Positions 32,501-42,421 of a stretch of DNA of 64,000 nt are shown here, piece by piece. The notes beneath the pieces were generated by a model. The model was not told the origin of the DNA. It ran no database searches and saw nothing but the letters and a program-made list of their open reading frames with translations. Source of the DNA: an uncultured Pelagibacteraceae bacterium (GTDB taxonomy: Bacteria; Pseudomonadota; Alphaproteobacteria; Pelagibacterales; AG-422-B15). The stretch lies in the NCBI GenBank assembly GCA_902610585.1, contig CACLWE010000005.1, positions 42,081-106,080 of the forward strand. Direction: 5' to 3'. Positions within the stretch are counted from its first letter, which is position 1. Each line of letters starts with the position of its first letter. The position numbers were made by a program, and so were the translations under genes.

Positions 32501-33481
32501 TTATTTAGTCAAAGTCCCAACTATATGTGATACAATTTTGTATGGATCAGCATTTGATGCTGGCCTTCTATCTTCAAGGTACCCATTCCAATTATGTTCA
32601 ACAGTATAAACTGGAATACGTATACTAGCACCTCTATCACTCACACCATAAGAAAATTTGTCGATACTTTGTGTTTCGTGAAGGCCGGTAAGCCTCATAT
32701 TATTGTCCGACCCATAAGCTGAAATGCCTTCTTCATGAACTTTTCCAAGCTTATCGCACATTGATGTGAACAATTCTTCTGATCCAGAAGATCTCATTTG
32801 TTCGTTTGAAAAATTAGTATGCATGCCAGATCCGTTCCAATCACCAGTTTTTGGTTTTGGGTGGAAGTTCACTCCGACGCCGTGTTCCTCAGCAGTTTTC
32901 ATGAGTAAATATCGACTAACCCATAAGTCGTCAGCAGCCTTTATTCCTTTTCCAAAACATTGATATTCCCATTGTCCAAGAGCAACTTCAGCATTAGTTC
33001 CAGTAAGTGTAATCCCAAGATCAATACAAGCTTTTAGATGTGCATCTGATATTGCTCTACCAACAACATTGCCAGCTCCAACACCACAATAAAATTCACC
33101 TTGCTCTCTTGGCGTACCATCTTCCCAGCCAAGTGGCTCACCTGTTTTAGCGTCAGTTAAAAAGAATTCTTGTTCAAAACCAAACCACCATTCATCAGTA
33201 ACAACTTCCGCTGCCGCCGCTCTAAAGTTTGATGGATGAGTTGTATGGTCTGCAGCCTGTACCTGAGTCATTACTATATCGTGCCCATTTGGATTAGAAT
33301 AAGTTTGAACAGGTAGAAGAAGACAGTCTGAGCTACCTCCTTCAGCTTGTTGAGTAGAAGAACCATCAAATGACCAGTCCGGTGCTGATTTTTCTTCTGT
33401 TGCTTTTACTTTACTTCGCATAAAAGGCTCTGGTGTATAACCATCAAGCCATATGTATTCATAAGTTTTCATATCTGACAT
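32501..33481 (-). CDS. glnII: glutamine synthetase type II (eukaryotic-like GSII)
   Basis: YEYIWLDGYTPEPFMRSKV; SFDGSSTQQAEGGSSDCLLLPV; GFEQEFFLTD; WNGSGMHTNFSNEQMR; RPASNADPY. Confidence 0.9.
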   Translation of the reverse strand: MSDMKTYEYIWLDGYTPEPFMRSKVKATEEKSAPDWSFDGSSTQQAEGGSSDCLLLPVQTYSNPNGHDIVMTQVQAADHTTHPSNFRAAAAEVVTDEWWFGFEQEFFLTDAKTGEPLGWEDGTPREQGEFYCGVGAGNVVGRAISDAHLKACIDLGITLTGTNAEVALGQWEYQCFGKGIKAADDLWVSRYLLMKTAEEHGVGVNFHPKPKTGDWNGSGMHTNFSNEQMRSSGSEELFTSMCDKLGKVHEEGISAYGSDNNMRLTGLHETQSIDKFSYGVSDRGASIRIPVYTVEHNWNGYLEDRRPASNADPYKIVSHIVGTLTK

Positions 33482-33502
33482 TAATTTCTCCCTGAATTAA
33501 GT

Positions 33503-33838
33503 TTATAATGCGTCCGAACCAGTCTCGCCTGTACGAATTCTCATAACTGTTTCAACGTTCGAAACAAATATTTTACCGTCACCTATACGATTTGTATTTG
33601 CCGAAGCCCTTATTGCTTCGACGGCCGTATCGACAAGATCATCTTGTAAGATTATTTCTAATCTAATCTTCGGAAGAAAATCACCATATTCAACACCAGT
33701 GTTAACTTCAGTAAAACCTCTTTGCCTTCCTAAGCCTTTGGCTTCAGATATGGTGATCCCACGCACCCCAACTTTTTCAAGCGCTTCTTTTACGTCATCT
33801 ATCTTAAATGGCTTTATAACGGCTTCGATTTTTTTCAT
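33503..33838 (-). CDS. glnB: nitrogen regulatory protein P-II
   Basis: MKKIEAVIKPFKIDDVKEALEKVG; GLGRQRGFTEVNTGVEYGDFLPKIRLEI; IGDGKIFV; RIRTGE. Confidence 0.95.
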   Translation of the reverse strand: MKKIEAVIKPFKIDDVKEALEKVGVRGITISEAKGLGRQRGFTEVNTGVEYGDFLPKIRLEIILQDDLVDTAVEAIRASANTNRIGDGKIFVSNVETVMRIRTGETGSDAL

Positions 33839-34010
33839 TATGAGTTAACTATAGAGTTTTATATATTAATTTTCTGAAAGAAGTTAAAATTAATGATAGA
33901 ATGTATATATAATGTTTTTATGCCAAATTGACATATAGATTTAAATATAAATGGATATATAATTTGCATATCCTTATTTAAAACATGCACTTAGAGGCGA
34001 ATTCTAATAA

Positions 34011-35498
34011 ATGACTCAATTCATTCTTAGTAATAAAGAAATGGCAAAGGCCGACCTTTTAACTATTGAGTCTGGTATTTCTAGTCTGGATCTAATGTTT
34101 AACGCGGGTAAAAAGGTTTTCAATAATCTTCCAATTAAAAAAGGTAAAAGGGCGCTCTTTATTTGTGGCCCGGGAAATAATGGTGGTGACGGCTATGTTG
34201 CTGCGGACCTTCTTTTAAAGCAAGGCATGGAAATTGATATTTACTGCCCTATTAGTAAAGCCAGGGAAAGCAATGACAATTTATATTATAAACAAAAACT
34301 TAATAACTCATTATTTGTTTCTAAAATTAAAAGTATAACAAATTATTGTTATGTAGTTGACGCTTTGTTTGGTACAGGACTATCAAGGACAATGTCTGGT
34401 GATTTAATAACTTTAATTAATAATATTAATAATTCTAAATTAGATGTTTACTCCGTAGATATTCCATCTGGCATTAATGGCGATACATCTACTGTTCTTG
34501 GTGATGCTTTCAAAGCCTCAAAAACAATTACTTTTTTTAATAAAAAAAAATGTCATTATTTATATCCTGGAAAAAAATATTGTGGAGAAATAGTAGTTGA
34601 GGATATTGGAATCAAAAAAAATGTATTTGATAAAATCATGCCGAATATAAAAAAAAATGATCCATCATTATGGATTAAAAATTTTCCATTTCCAGTTTCA
34701 AGCGATCATAAATATTCAAGAGGAATGCTTATAATTAATACTGGTCCTCAATTTCAAACTGGAGCAGCTCGATTAGCTGGTCGATCAGCTATGCGCGTTG
34801 GGTCAGGAGCAGTAACAATGGTCTGCGATGAAGAAACAGCAAAAATATTAGAACCCCAAATCTCTGTTGAATTGCTATCAGTGATAAAAGAAAAAAACGA
34901 TTTTCAAAAACTTTTAAAAGACAAAAGAGTTTCAAGCGTACTCATAGGCCCTGGGAATGGAATAAACGATGAAACTAAAGCAAGAACTTTAATGGCACTA
35001 GCTTTTGTGGATCATTGTGTAATTGATGCAGACGCAATTACATGTTTTGAGAGTAATCCTGAAGAATTATTCATAGATACTTATCCGCATACAATACTCA
35101 CACCTCATGAAGGTGAATTTAAAAGACTATTTGGTGACGGTATTGCATTAATGGATGACAAAGTGCTCAAGTGTGTTGAGGCAGCCAAATTAGCAGGAAG
35201 TATAGTTTTACTCAAAGGTGCTGATACAGTCATTGCTGACCCTAAAGGTAATGTTGTAATAAATTCAAGCGAAGCTCCATATCTAGCAACAGCGGGATCA
35301 GGCGATGTTCTTGCTGGAATCATCGCTTCACTTGTTGGAGATAATAAGATGAATGCTTTTGATGCGGCTTGCGCTGGAGCATATATTCACTCAAAACTTG
35401 GAGAAATGATAGGTCCAGGACTTATAGCTGAGGATCTTATTGACAACATTCCTCTGATCATTAAAAAACTGCACTCGTATGTCAAAGATATTAAATAA
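34011..35498 (+). CDS. nnr: bifunctional NAD(P)H-hydrate epimerase / ADP-dependent dehydratase
   Basis: ALFICGPGNNGGDGYVAADLLLKQG; YSVDIPSGINGDT; VLIGPGNGI; ATAGSGDVLAGIIASL. Confidence 0.93.
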   Translation: MTQFILSNKEMAKADLLTIESGISSLDLMFNAGKKVFNNLPIKKGKRALFICGPGNNGGDGYVAADLLLKQGMEIDIYCPISKARESNDNLYYKQKLNNSLFVSKIKSITNYCYVVDALFGTGLSRTMSGDLITLINNINNSKLDVYSVDIPSGINGDTSTVLGDAFKASKTITFFNKKKCHYLYPGKKYCGEIVVEDIGIKKNVFDKIMPNIKKNDPSLWIKNFPFPVSSDHKYSRGMLIINTGPQFQTGAARLAGRSAMRVGSGAVTMVCDEETAKILEPQISVELLSVIKEKNDFQKLLKDKRVSSVLIGPGNGINDETKARTLMALAFVDHCVIDADAITCFESNPEELFIDTYPHTILTPHEGEFKRLFGDGIALMDDKVLKCVEAAKLAGSIVLLKGADTVIADPKGNVVINSSEAPYLATAGSGDVLAGIIASLVGDNKMNAFDAACAGAYIHSKLGEMIGPGLIAEDLIDNIPLIIKKLHSYVKDIK

Positions 35499-37365
35499 AA
35501 CAATTGTAGCCTTAGTTTTACTTATGCTTCTGCTAGTTAGCACACTTTATGCAGAAGAGTCTTACATTTTTAAAACAAATAAAACTGAATTTATTGGTTC
35601 TGTAGCAAAAGAAAAGAGAGACAAAAAGACAATTTCCTTTGTTGGGATTCCCTTTGCAAAGCCTCCAGTAGGTGACCTGAGATGGAAAGCTCCCAGGGAA
35701 TTAGATAGCTATCCTGATACATTTAAAGCAACCACTCTACCGAATAGGTGTATGCAAGTTAGTAACTTTTATGATTCAATGGATGGCATTGAGGGTGGGT
35801 CAATCATAGGTTCTGAAGATTGTTTGTACTTAAATATATATCTTTCTGAAAAAGCATATAAGAGCAAAGAAAAGCTGCCAGTTGTATTTTGGATTCATGG
35901 TGGCGGCAATACTTGGGGATATTCAGCTTCAAATATATTTACATCAGGCGATTTTATTTTAGATCATGATGTAATATTAGTCACAACAAACTACAGGCTA
36001 GGACCTTTTGGATGGTTTGCGTACAGCGGGTTAAATCAAGACTCAGAAAACCCTTTAGATAGTAGTGCTAATTTTGGAACATTAGATATTATAAAATCCC
36101 TTGAATGGGTGAATGAATATATTTCCTTTTTTAATGGTGATCCAGAGAACATAACAATTTTTGGAGAGTCTGCCGGAGCTCGAAATGTGATTTCTCTTAT
36201 GTCTTCACCATTAAGCAAAGATTTGTTTCAAAGGGGTATTTCGCAAAGTGGCTATCTTGGATCAGATTCACTTGAATACTCTGAAAACAATGAAAGGGCT
36301 GGTTCTTTGAGTTTACTAAAACACCTTATTAAATCTGAAAATCCAAATATTGCTGATGAAGAAATTTCTAATTTTATGGGCAATAAATTTCTGTCCAAAG
36401 AATTTTTGAGATCAGCAAATGCAAACGATATAATTTCTTATTATCGGGTGAGAAATGATACTGGTGGATTAATAGATGTTCCAAATGTAATCCCAGACGG
36501 CGTTGTTATACCAATGAAAGGTATATACGGGGTATATCGTGATGGCGAAATGCACGATAAACCGATGATATTTGGCTCTACAAGAGATGAAGACAAACTT
36601 TTTATGTTCGCAAATGATGCATTCGTTGAAAGACCTCTTGCTTTTCTTAGACCTATTTCAGAATATTTCGATTTATACGTAAAGCCAAAAGATCCTAAAT
36701 TCTATGATGTATATGCAAGATACATGGCAGAGTCATGGAAATACGGTGCAGTAGATCTCCCGTCTGACTTCACATCTTTAAATAAGAGTTCGAATGTATA
36801 CGCATATAGATTTGATTGGGATGAGCAAAACAGTGACTTAGGTTTAGATCAGATAATTGGCTTTAATATTCCAGGTGTGAATATAAATCTTGATTTGCCG
36901 AGGTTATTAGGTGCTGGTCACGCAATGGAATTAGCTTTTATTTTTAAGTCTGGCGGTTTATTGGGTGAGAGTTTTGATGCAATTAATGACATAATGTATG
37001 ACGAAGATAACAGAGAGACAGATTTAGATTTGGCAACAAAAATGGGAAAGTACTGGGTAAATTTTGCATATGATGGAAATCCAAATTCTATACCTTATGA
37101 TGTAGATACAGAATGGATGCCTTGGGATGCTCAGAAAGGGAATGAGAGGTTCATAGTTTTTGATTCAGTAAATGATAAAGGCATTGCAATGTTTAATAAC
37201 ACTTTATCGGCTAATTCAATTCTTCAAGGAATATCTAGTGAGAGCATAACTGTTGATCAAAAGTGCTATATAATTGATAAAATGTTTAATAGAACAACTC
37301 TTACTGACGAGGAAGTGAATGAAATATATAGAACCTTTATGAGCGGTAAGTGCGCTAGGGCCTAA
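35479..37365 (+). CDS. carboxylesterase type B family, exported
   Basis: Signal peptide; FVGIPFAKPPVGDLRWKAP; SEDCLYLNIYL; FWIHGGGNTWGY; ITIFGESAGARNVISLMSSP. Confidence 0.9.
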   Translation: MSKILNKTIVALVLLMLLLVSTLYAEESYIFKTNKTEFIGSVAKEKRDKKTISFVGIPFAKPPVGDLRWKAPRELDSYPDTFKATTLPNRCMQVSNFYDSMDGIEGGSIIGSEDCLYLNIYLSEKAYKSKEKLPVVFWIHGGGNTWGYSASNIFTSGDFILDHDVILVTTNYRLGPFGWFAYSGLNQDSENPLDSSANFGTLDIIKSLEWVNEYISFFNGDPENITIFGESAGARNVISLMSSPLSKDLFQRGISQSGYLGSDSLEYSENNERAGSLSLLKHLIKSENPNIADEEISNFMGNKFLSKEFLRSANANDIISYYRVRNDTGGLIDVPNVIPDGVVIPMKGIYGVYRDGEMHDKPMIFGSTRDEDKLFMFANDAFVERPLAFLRPISEYFDLYVKPKDPKFYDVYARYMAESWKYGAVDLPSDFTSLNKSSNVYAYRFDWDEQNSDLGLDQIIGFNIPGVNINLDLPRLLGAGHAMELAFIFKSGGLLGESFDAINDIMYDEDNRETDLDLATKMGKYWVNFAYDGNPNSIPYDVDTEWMPWDAQKGNERFIVFDSVNDKGIAMFNNTLSANSILQGISSESITVDQKCYIIDKMFNRTTLTDEEVNEIYRTFMSGKCARA

Positions 37366-37580
37366 ATTTTGTTTAGCTCAACTTTATAGTTATCGACGAT
37401 AGTAATTTCCTGAATACCATCAATGTGCATCTTAAATTTCTTATATTCTTCTTTTTCTTTCACTTTTTTTCGAGCTTCTTTATCATCTTTCGCACAGACA
37501 AAGATATTAGTGTGCCCTTCGTAAAAGCCATCTGAGATATTAGGATCATAAAAACCTGTATGGACTTGGAACAATTTCAT
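37362..37580 (-). CDS. small protein, DUF1543-like
   Basis: MKLFQVHTGFYDPNISDGFYEGHTNIFVCAKDDKEARKKVKEKEEYKKFKMHIDGIQEI. Confidence 0.65.
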   Translation of the reverse strand: MKLFQVHTGFYDPNISDGFYEGHTNIFVCAKDDKEARKKVKEKEEYKKFKMHIDGIQEITIVDNYKVELNKI

Positions 37581-37599
37581 ATTATTTAATAATTAGATC

Positions 37600-37734
37600 A
37601 TGAAAAAAGAAAACTTACCATCTAAAATATGCCCAGTTTGTAATCGTCCTTTCAACTGGAGAAAAAAATGGAGGTTGAACTGGGACAGAGTAATATACTG
37701 TTCAAAAAAGTGTGCTGGAATAAAAAAGGCTTAG
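37600..37734 (+). CDS. 44-aa zinc-ribbon-like small protein, DUF2256-like (absent from ORF track)
   Basis: MKKENLPSKICPVCNRPFNWRKKWRLNWDRVIYCSKKCAGIKKA; CxxC...CxxxC spacing with RPFxWRKKW motif. Confidence 0.8.
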   Translation: MKKENLPSKICPVCNRPFNWRKKWRLNWDRVIYCSKKCAGIKKA

Positions 37735-38672
37735 ACGATATTTCTTTTTCTTCCTTTATAAAAAGAATTTATATTATTTATTAATTGATCAATTGCTTTT
37801 TGCAAGGTTTCATTTGATGCCCATGCAGTATGGGGTGTCCAAATGAAATTTGCTTCCTTTAATATGCTATAATAAGCATGAGACTTTTTTGGAGGCTCAC
37901 TAGTTGTGACATCAACTCCAGCTCCTGCTATGATTTTTTGTTTTAATGCTTTTGCTAGATCATTTTCATTAACTACACCACCCCTGGCAGTATTAATTAA
38001 GATCATATTTTTTTTCATTATTTTTAATTCTTTAATTGTTATCAAGTCTTTTGTTTTCTTATTCAAGGGACAATGAATAGATAAATAGTCCAGAGATGAT
38101 AAGAATTTTAAGAATTTAGTTTTTTTATAATTTCTTACTGAAAAATAATTAATATTCATTCCAAATACTTTAGCTATTCTGCCAACTTTCATACCGATTG
38201 AACCTTTTCCAATTACGCCTAATGTTTTGCCATGTAGGTTATTTATTTCTCTACTAAGTAATGCAAATACTTTTCTTTTTTGCCAAAGTTTCTTGTCTAT
38301 ATCTTTCTCGAGACCTTTAATATTTTTAGAAAGCGCAAGCATGAGAGTTAAAACGTGTTCAGCGACCGAGATAGAAGCATAGTCTCTTAGATTGCATATG
38401 GAGATGTTATGTTTTTTGCAGTACTCTAAGTCTATTATATTCGTTCCCGTTGCAGTTATCGCAATTAGTTCTAAATTTTTTGCACTAGATAAATTATCTC
38501 TATTCAGTTCAATTTTATTGGTAACAATTATATGTGCTTTCTCAATCCTTTTTTTGACTTCATTTACTTTTGTAAAATTATGATTTTTCCACTTATGATT
38601 AAAATCAAGTTTTGGAAATAAAATATTAGACGGAAAAGTGGATCTATCTAAAAATACAATATTTTTTCTCAT
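37731..38672 (-). CDS. D-2-hydroxyacid dehydrogenase (glycerate-dehydrogenase-like)
   Basis: ITATGTNIIDLEYCKKHNISICNLRDYASISVAEHVLTLMLAL; GKTLGVIGKGSIG; HCPLNKKTKDLI; LINTARGGVVNENDLAKAL. Confidence 0.92.
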   Translation of the reverse strand: MRKNIVFLDRSTFPSNILFPKLDFNHKWKNHNFTKVNEVKKRIEKAHIIVTNKIELNRDNLSSAKNLELIAITATGTNIIDLEYCKKHNISICNLRDYASISVAEHVLTLMLALSKNIKGLEKDIDKKLWQKRKVFALLSREINNLHGKTLGVIGKGSIGMKVGRIAKVFGMNINYFSVRNYKKTKFLKFLSSLDYLSIHCPLNKKTKDLITIKELKIMKKNMILINTARGGVVNENDLAKALKQKIIAGAGVDVTTSEPPKKSHAYYSILKEANFIWTPHTAWASNETLQKAIDQLINNINSFYKGRKRNIV

Positions 38673-38758
38673 AATTAATGGTCAAAACTATAGCATCAAA
38701 TTTAAATATTTTACTGTATTCATCTAAAAAATAGTCTATTTTGCATTTTCTATTAATC

Positions 38759-38843
38759 GCGGATATGGTGGAATTGGTAGACACGCTGGTTTTAGGTACC
38801 AGTGAGGCAACTCATGGGGGTTCGAGTCCCTCTATCCGCACCA
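38759..38843 (+). tRNA. tRNA-Leu(TAG)
   Basis: 85 nt; acceptor GCGGATA/TATCCGC; GGTTCGAGTCC T-arm; anticodon TAG; encoded ACCA. Confidence 0.95.
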
Positions 38844-38864
38844 ATTTGTTAGTAAGAAGATAAT

Positions 38865-40280
38865 ATGAGTTATAAAGAAGTATTGAATAAGGGTTTGAAA
38901 AGAGCTTATGAGTTTACAATTGAATCTGTAGATTTTAACGCAAAGCTAGAGTCAAAGATTCAGGAAGTAAAAAAATCAGTAAAAATTGATGGCTTTAGAC
39001 CAGGTAAAGTTCCAAATAATATTATTATGCAAAAACATGGTGATGCGATTAACAATGATGTTTTAAATGCTGTAATAAATGAAAATGTCTCAAAAATAAT
39101 TCAAGAAGGAAAACATCGTCCAGTTTCTCAGCCGAAAGTTGATTACAAAGATAAAGAACAAGAAAAAAAAGATGTTGATAAAACCTTTAAAATTGAGTTT
39201 GAAGTTTTTCCAGAAATAAAATTAGCTGATTTTAGTAAAATAGAAATTGAGTCAACCTCGGTAAAGCTTGATAAAAAAGAAATTGATAAACGAATAGACT
39301 TAATTGCTAAATCTCAAAGAACATATAAAGAGCAAGGCAGTGATTATAAGGCTAAGAAAGAGGACTCTGTCTTATTAGATTATGAAGGAACCATCGATGG
39401 TAAGAATTTTGATGGAGGTAAAGCAGAAAGCCAGACAATTGTAATTGGCTCTGGACGATACATAAAAGATTTAGAAGATGGCCTTGTGGGTCTAAAGAGT
39501 GGAGATAGTAAAAAGATAAACGTCAAATTTCCTGCAGATTATTCAGCAAAAGAATTACAAAATGCTGATGCTGTGTTTGATTGCAACATTAAAAAAATTA
39601 GTTCACCCGTTGAGTCAAAGGTAGATGATGAATTGGCAAAATCAATGGGCGCAACTGATTTAAAGGATCTAAAAAGTAAGGTCGAAAATCAAATGCAAAG
39701 TGAGTACTCAGATCTAACAAAAAATCTCGATAAAAAAGTACTCTTTGAAAAGCTTCAGTCAGCGCACAAATTTGAGTTACCTGAAGATCTTATAAATGTT
39801 GAATTTCAGAACTTATCTACAAATTATTTAAATTCACAAAGTCCATCTTCGATAGATCATCAAAAAGAAATTAAAGATAAAAAATTAACTCCTGATAACG
39901 AGACTAAATTTAAGGAAGATGCAAAAAATAGAATTGAATTGGGCTTAATTCTTCAAGAGGTTGGGAAAGTAAATGAAATCTCAGTGACGCCAGAAGAGAT
40001 GAATAAAGCCCTTTTTGAGTACGCAAGCAATTTTAAAGGACAAGAACAAAAAGTGATTGATTATTATAGAAATAATCAGGATGCAGCGATGCAACTTCAA
40101 GCTCCTCTATATGAAAATAAAATTGTAGACTTTATACTGTCGAAGGTTAAATTGAAAAAAAAGGACGTTGATGTTGATTCGTTTATCAAAATGTATAATA
40201 ACGTCAATTCAGTTGGAAAGACTGAAGTGAAGAAAAAAATGGCAAAGAAAAAGACAGTTAGGAAAAAAACTAAGAAGTAA
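38865..40280 (+). CDS. tig: trigger factor
   Basis: [62 protein letters not shown]; Lys-rich C-terminal tail. Confidence 0.94.
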   Translation: MSYKEVLNKGLKRAYEFTIESVDFNAKLESKIQEVKKSVKIDGFRPGKVPNNIIMQKHGDAINNDVLNAVINENVSKIIQEGKHRPVSQPKVDYKDKEQEKKDVDKTFKIEFEVFPEIKLADFSKIEIESTSVKLDKKEIDKRIDLIAKSQRTYKEQGSDYKAKKEDSVLLDYEGTIDGKNFDGGKAESQTIVIGSGRYIKDLEDGLVGLKSGDSKKINVKFPADYSAKELQNADAVFDCNIKKISSPVESKVDDELAKSMGATDLKDLKSKVENQMQSEYSDLTKNLDKKVLFEKLQSAHKFELPEDLINVEFQNLSTNYLNSQSPSSIDHQKEIKDKKLTPDNETKFKEDAKNRIELGLILQEVGKVNEISVTPEEMNKALFEYASNFKGQEQKVIDYYRNNQDAAMQLQAPLYENKIVDFILSKVKLKKKDVDVDSFIKMYNNVNSVGKTEVKKKMAKKKTVRKKTKK

Positions 40281-40282
40281 TA

Positions 40283-40906
40283 ATGATTGATAATAAAATT
40301 TTTGATCAATTGGTTCCAATGGTCGTTGAACAGACGGGAAGAGGGGAACGTGCTTTTGATATTTATTCAAGATTATTAAAGGAAAGAATAATATTTTTAG
40401 TTGGGCCAGTTAACGATCACATGGCCTCTTTAGTTTCAGCTCAGCTTTTGTTTCTTGAATCTGAAAATCCCGAAAAAGAGATATCATTATATATAAATTC
40501 ACCTGGAGGAGTTGTAAGTGATGGATTGGCAATTTACGACACAATGCAATTCATACAGTCTCCAGTCTCAACTCTTTGTTTTGGACAGGCTGCTTCAATG
40601 GGCTCATTCTTGCTTGCAGCAGGTGAAAAAGGAAAAAGATATGCTTTACCTAATAGCCGCATAATGGTGCACCAGCCATCTGCTGGCTTTCAAGGACAAG
40701 CAACTGATATAGAAATTCATGCGAAAGAGGTCTTGGCGATGAAAGCAAATTTAAACAAAATTTACGCAAAACATACAGGCCAACCCGTTGAAGTAATCGA
40801 GGAGGCGCTTGAAAGAGATAACTTTATGTCACCGGAAGAGGCACAGAAATTTGGCATAATTGATAGCATTCAAGAAAAAAGAATTGAGCCAAAAACTGAG
40901 AAATAG
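40283..40906 (+). CDS. clpP: ATP-dependent Clp protease proteolytic subunit
   Basis: [66 protein letters not shown]. Confidence 0.97.
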   Translation: MIDNKIFDQLVPMVVEQTGRGERAFDIYSRLLKERIIFLVGPVNDHMASLVSAQLLFLESENPEKEISLYINSPGGVVSDGLAIYDTMQFIQSPVSTLCFGQAASMGSFLLAAGEKGKRYALPNSRIMVHQPSAGFQGQATDIEIHAKEVLAMKANLNKIYAKHTGQPVEVIEEALERDNFMSPEEAQKFGIIDSIQEKRIEPKTEK

Positions 40907-41027
40907 CCTCAAATAGTCATTTTAATCCACTGTTTATAAACACTTTTTTTTTAAATTAATTGTTTTTTTTCTACAGAAATGTTTTTCTTACTAATTATTG
41001 ATTCGCAGTTTGTTAAAAAATTGAATT

Positions 41028-42296
41028 ATGAGTGAAAATAATAACGATAGTAAAAGCAAGAATACGCTTTATTGCTCTTTTTGCGGCAAGAGTCAGCATG
41101 AAGTAAAGAAGTTGATTGCGGGGCCAACTGTATTCATATGTGATGAGTGCGTTGAGTTATGTAACGATATCATTCAAGAAGAGAATAAGGAGACTAAGGC
41201 AAAATCATCAAGTAGAATTCCAACTCCTAAAGAAATCTGTGCAACTTTAGATGACTTCGTAATAGGACAAAAAGATGCCAAGTACAATTTGTCTGTAGCT
41301 GTGCACAATCATTATAAAAGAATTGAGCATTCCAATTTCAAGTCTGATGTAGAATTGTCTAAATCAAACATTCTCTTAATTGGACCTACTGGTTGTGGTA
41401 AAACTTTATTGGCCCAAACTCTAGCACGTATCTTAGATGTGCCATTTACAATGGCAGATGCGACAACTCTCACTGAGGCTGGATATGTTGGAGAAGATGT
41501 TGAGAATATCATTTTAAAATTATTACAGGCATCTGACTATAATGTTGAAAGGGCACAGAGAGGCATAGTTTATATTGATGAAATTGACAAAGTTAGCCGA
41601 AAATCCGAAAACCCATCAATTACAAGAGATGTTTCAGGTGAGGGTGTTCAACAAGCATTACTTAAAATAATGGAAGGAACAGTTGCTAGCGTACCACCAC
41701 AAGGCGGAAGAAAACATCCGCAGCAAGAATTTTTACAAGTAGATACAACAAATATTTTATTTATATGTGGTGGGGCTTTTTCTGGGTTAGATAAAATAAT
41801 TAATAAAAGATCAAAAGGGTCAGGTATCGGATTTCAAGCAAATGTGAAAAGCTATGAAGAGAAATCTGGTGGTAATAGTTTAAAACATTTAGAGCCTGAA
41901 GATTTGTTAAGTTATGGTTTAATACCAGAATTTGTAGGAAGACTACCTATTGTCACAACTCTTACAGACTTAGACGAAGAGTCACTAGTGAAAATTCTTC
42001 AAGAACCTAAAAATGCACTAGTAAAACAATATCAAACATTATTTAATATGGAAGATGTTAAACTAATACTTTCAAATGAAGCCCTTGGTGTAATTGCAAA
42101 AAAAGCAATTGAGAGAAAAACTGGCGCAAGAGGACTTAGGTCTATACTAGAGAGTATCTTGCTCGATACTATGTTTGAATTACCCTCTCTTGAAGGCGTT
42201 GAAGAGGTTGTGATTAATGCTGAAGTCGCAGAGGGCCGTGCTCGCCCGCTCTACACTTACGCAGACGGCAAAAAAGCTTCAGAAACAAGTGCTTAG
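41028..42296 (+). CDS. clpX: ATP-dependent Clp protease ATP-binding subunit ClpX
   Basis: [18 protein letters not shown] zinc finger; [54 protein letters not shown]. Confidence 0.98.
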   Translation: MSENNNDSKSKNTLYCSFCGKSQHEVKKLIAGPTVFICDECVELCNDIIQEENKETKAKSSSRIPTPKEICATLDDFVIGQKDAKYNLSVAVHNHYKRIEHSNFKSDVELSKSNILLIGPTGCGKTLLAQTLARILDVPFTMADATTLTEAGYVGEDVENIILKLLQASDYNVERAQRGIVYIDEIDKVSRKSENPSITRDVSGEGVQQALLKIMEGTVASVPPQGGRKHPQQEFLQVDTTNILFICGGAFSGLDKIINKRSKGSGIGFQANVKSYEEKSGGNSLKHLEPEDLLSYGLIPEFVGRLPIVTTLTDLDEESLVKILQEPKNALVKQYQTLFNMEDVKLILSNEALGVIAKKAIERKTGARGLRSILESILLDTMFELPSLEGVEEVVINAEVAEGRARPLYTYADGKKASETSA

Positions 42297-42421
42297 CCCG
42301 TAAATCTTTTATTCCTTGAAAATTAGGAATTTATACACATTTAAAGAGTAGAAGAAAAATAAATAACTTTACTAGTTTTAGTATTGATCATCTTATTGAT
42401 AAAAGGATTATCGAGTCGAAT

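Noticed and set aside
33839-34010. Possible sigma-54/NtrC control region upstream of glnB
   Set aside because: TTTGGCATAAAAACATTA on the minus strand has the -24 GG but lacks the -12 GC, and no TGCAC-N-GTGCA NtrC site was seen. GGATAT-N9-ATATCC at 33953-33973 is too A/T-rich to interpret.
34542-34550. A9 tract inside nnr as a phase-variable site
   Set aside because: Long A-runs are frequent in this A+T-rich sequence; no evidence of contingency behaviour.
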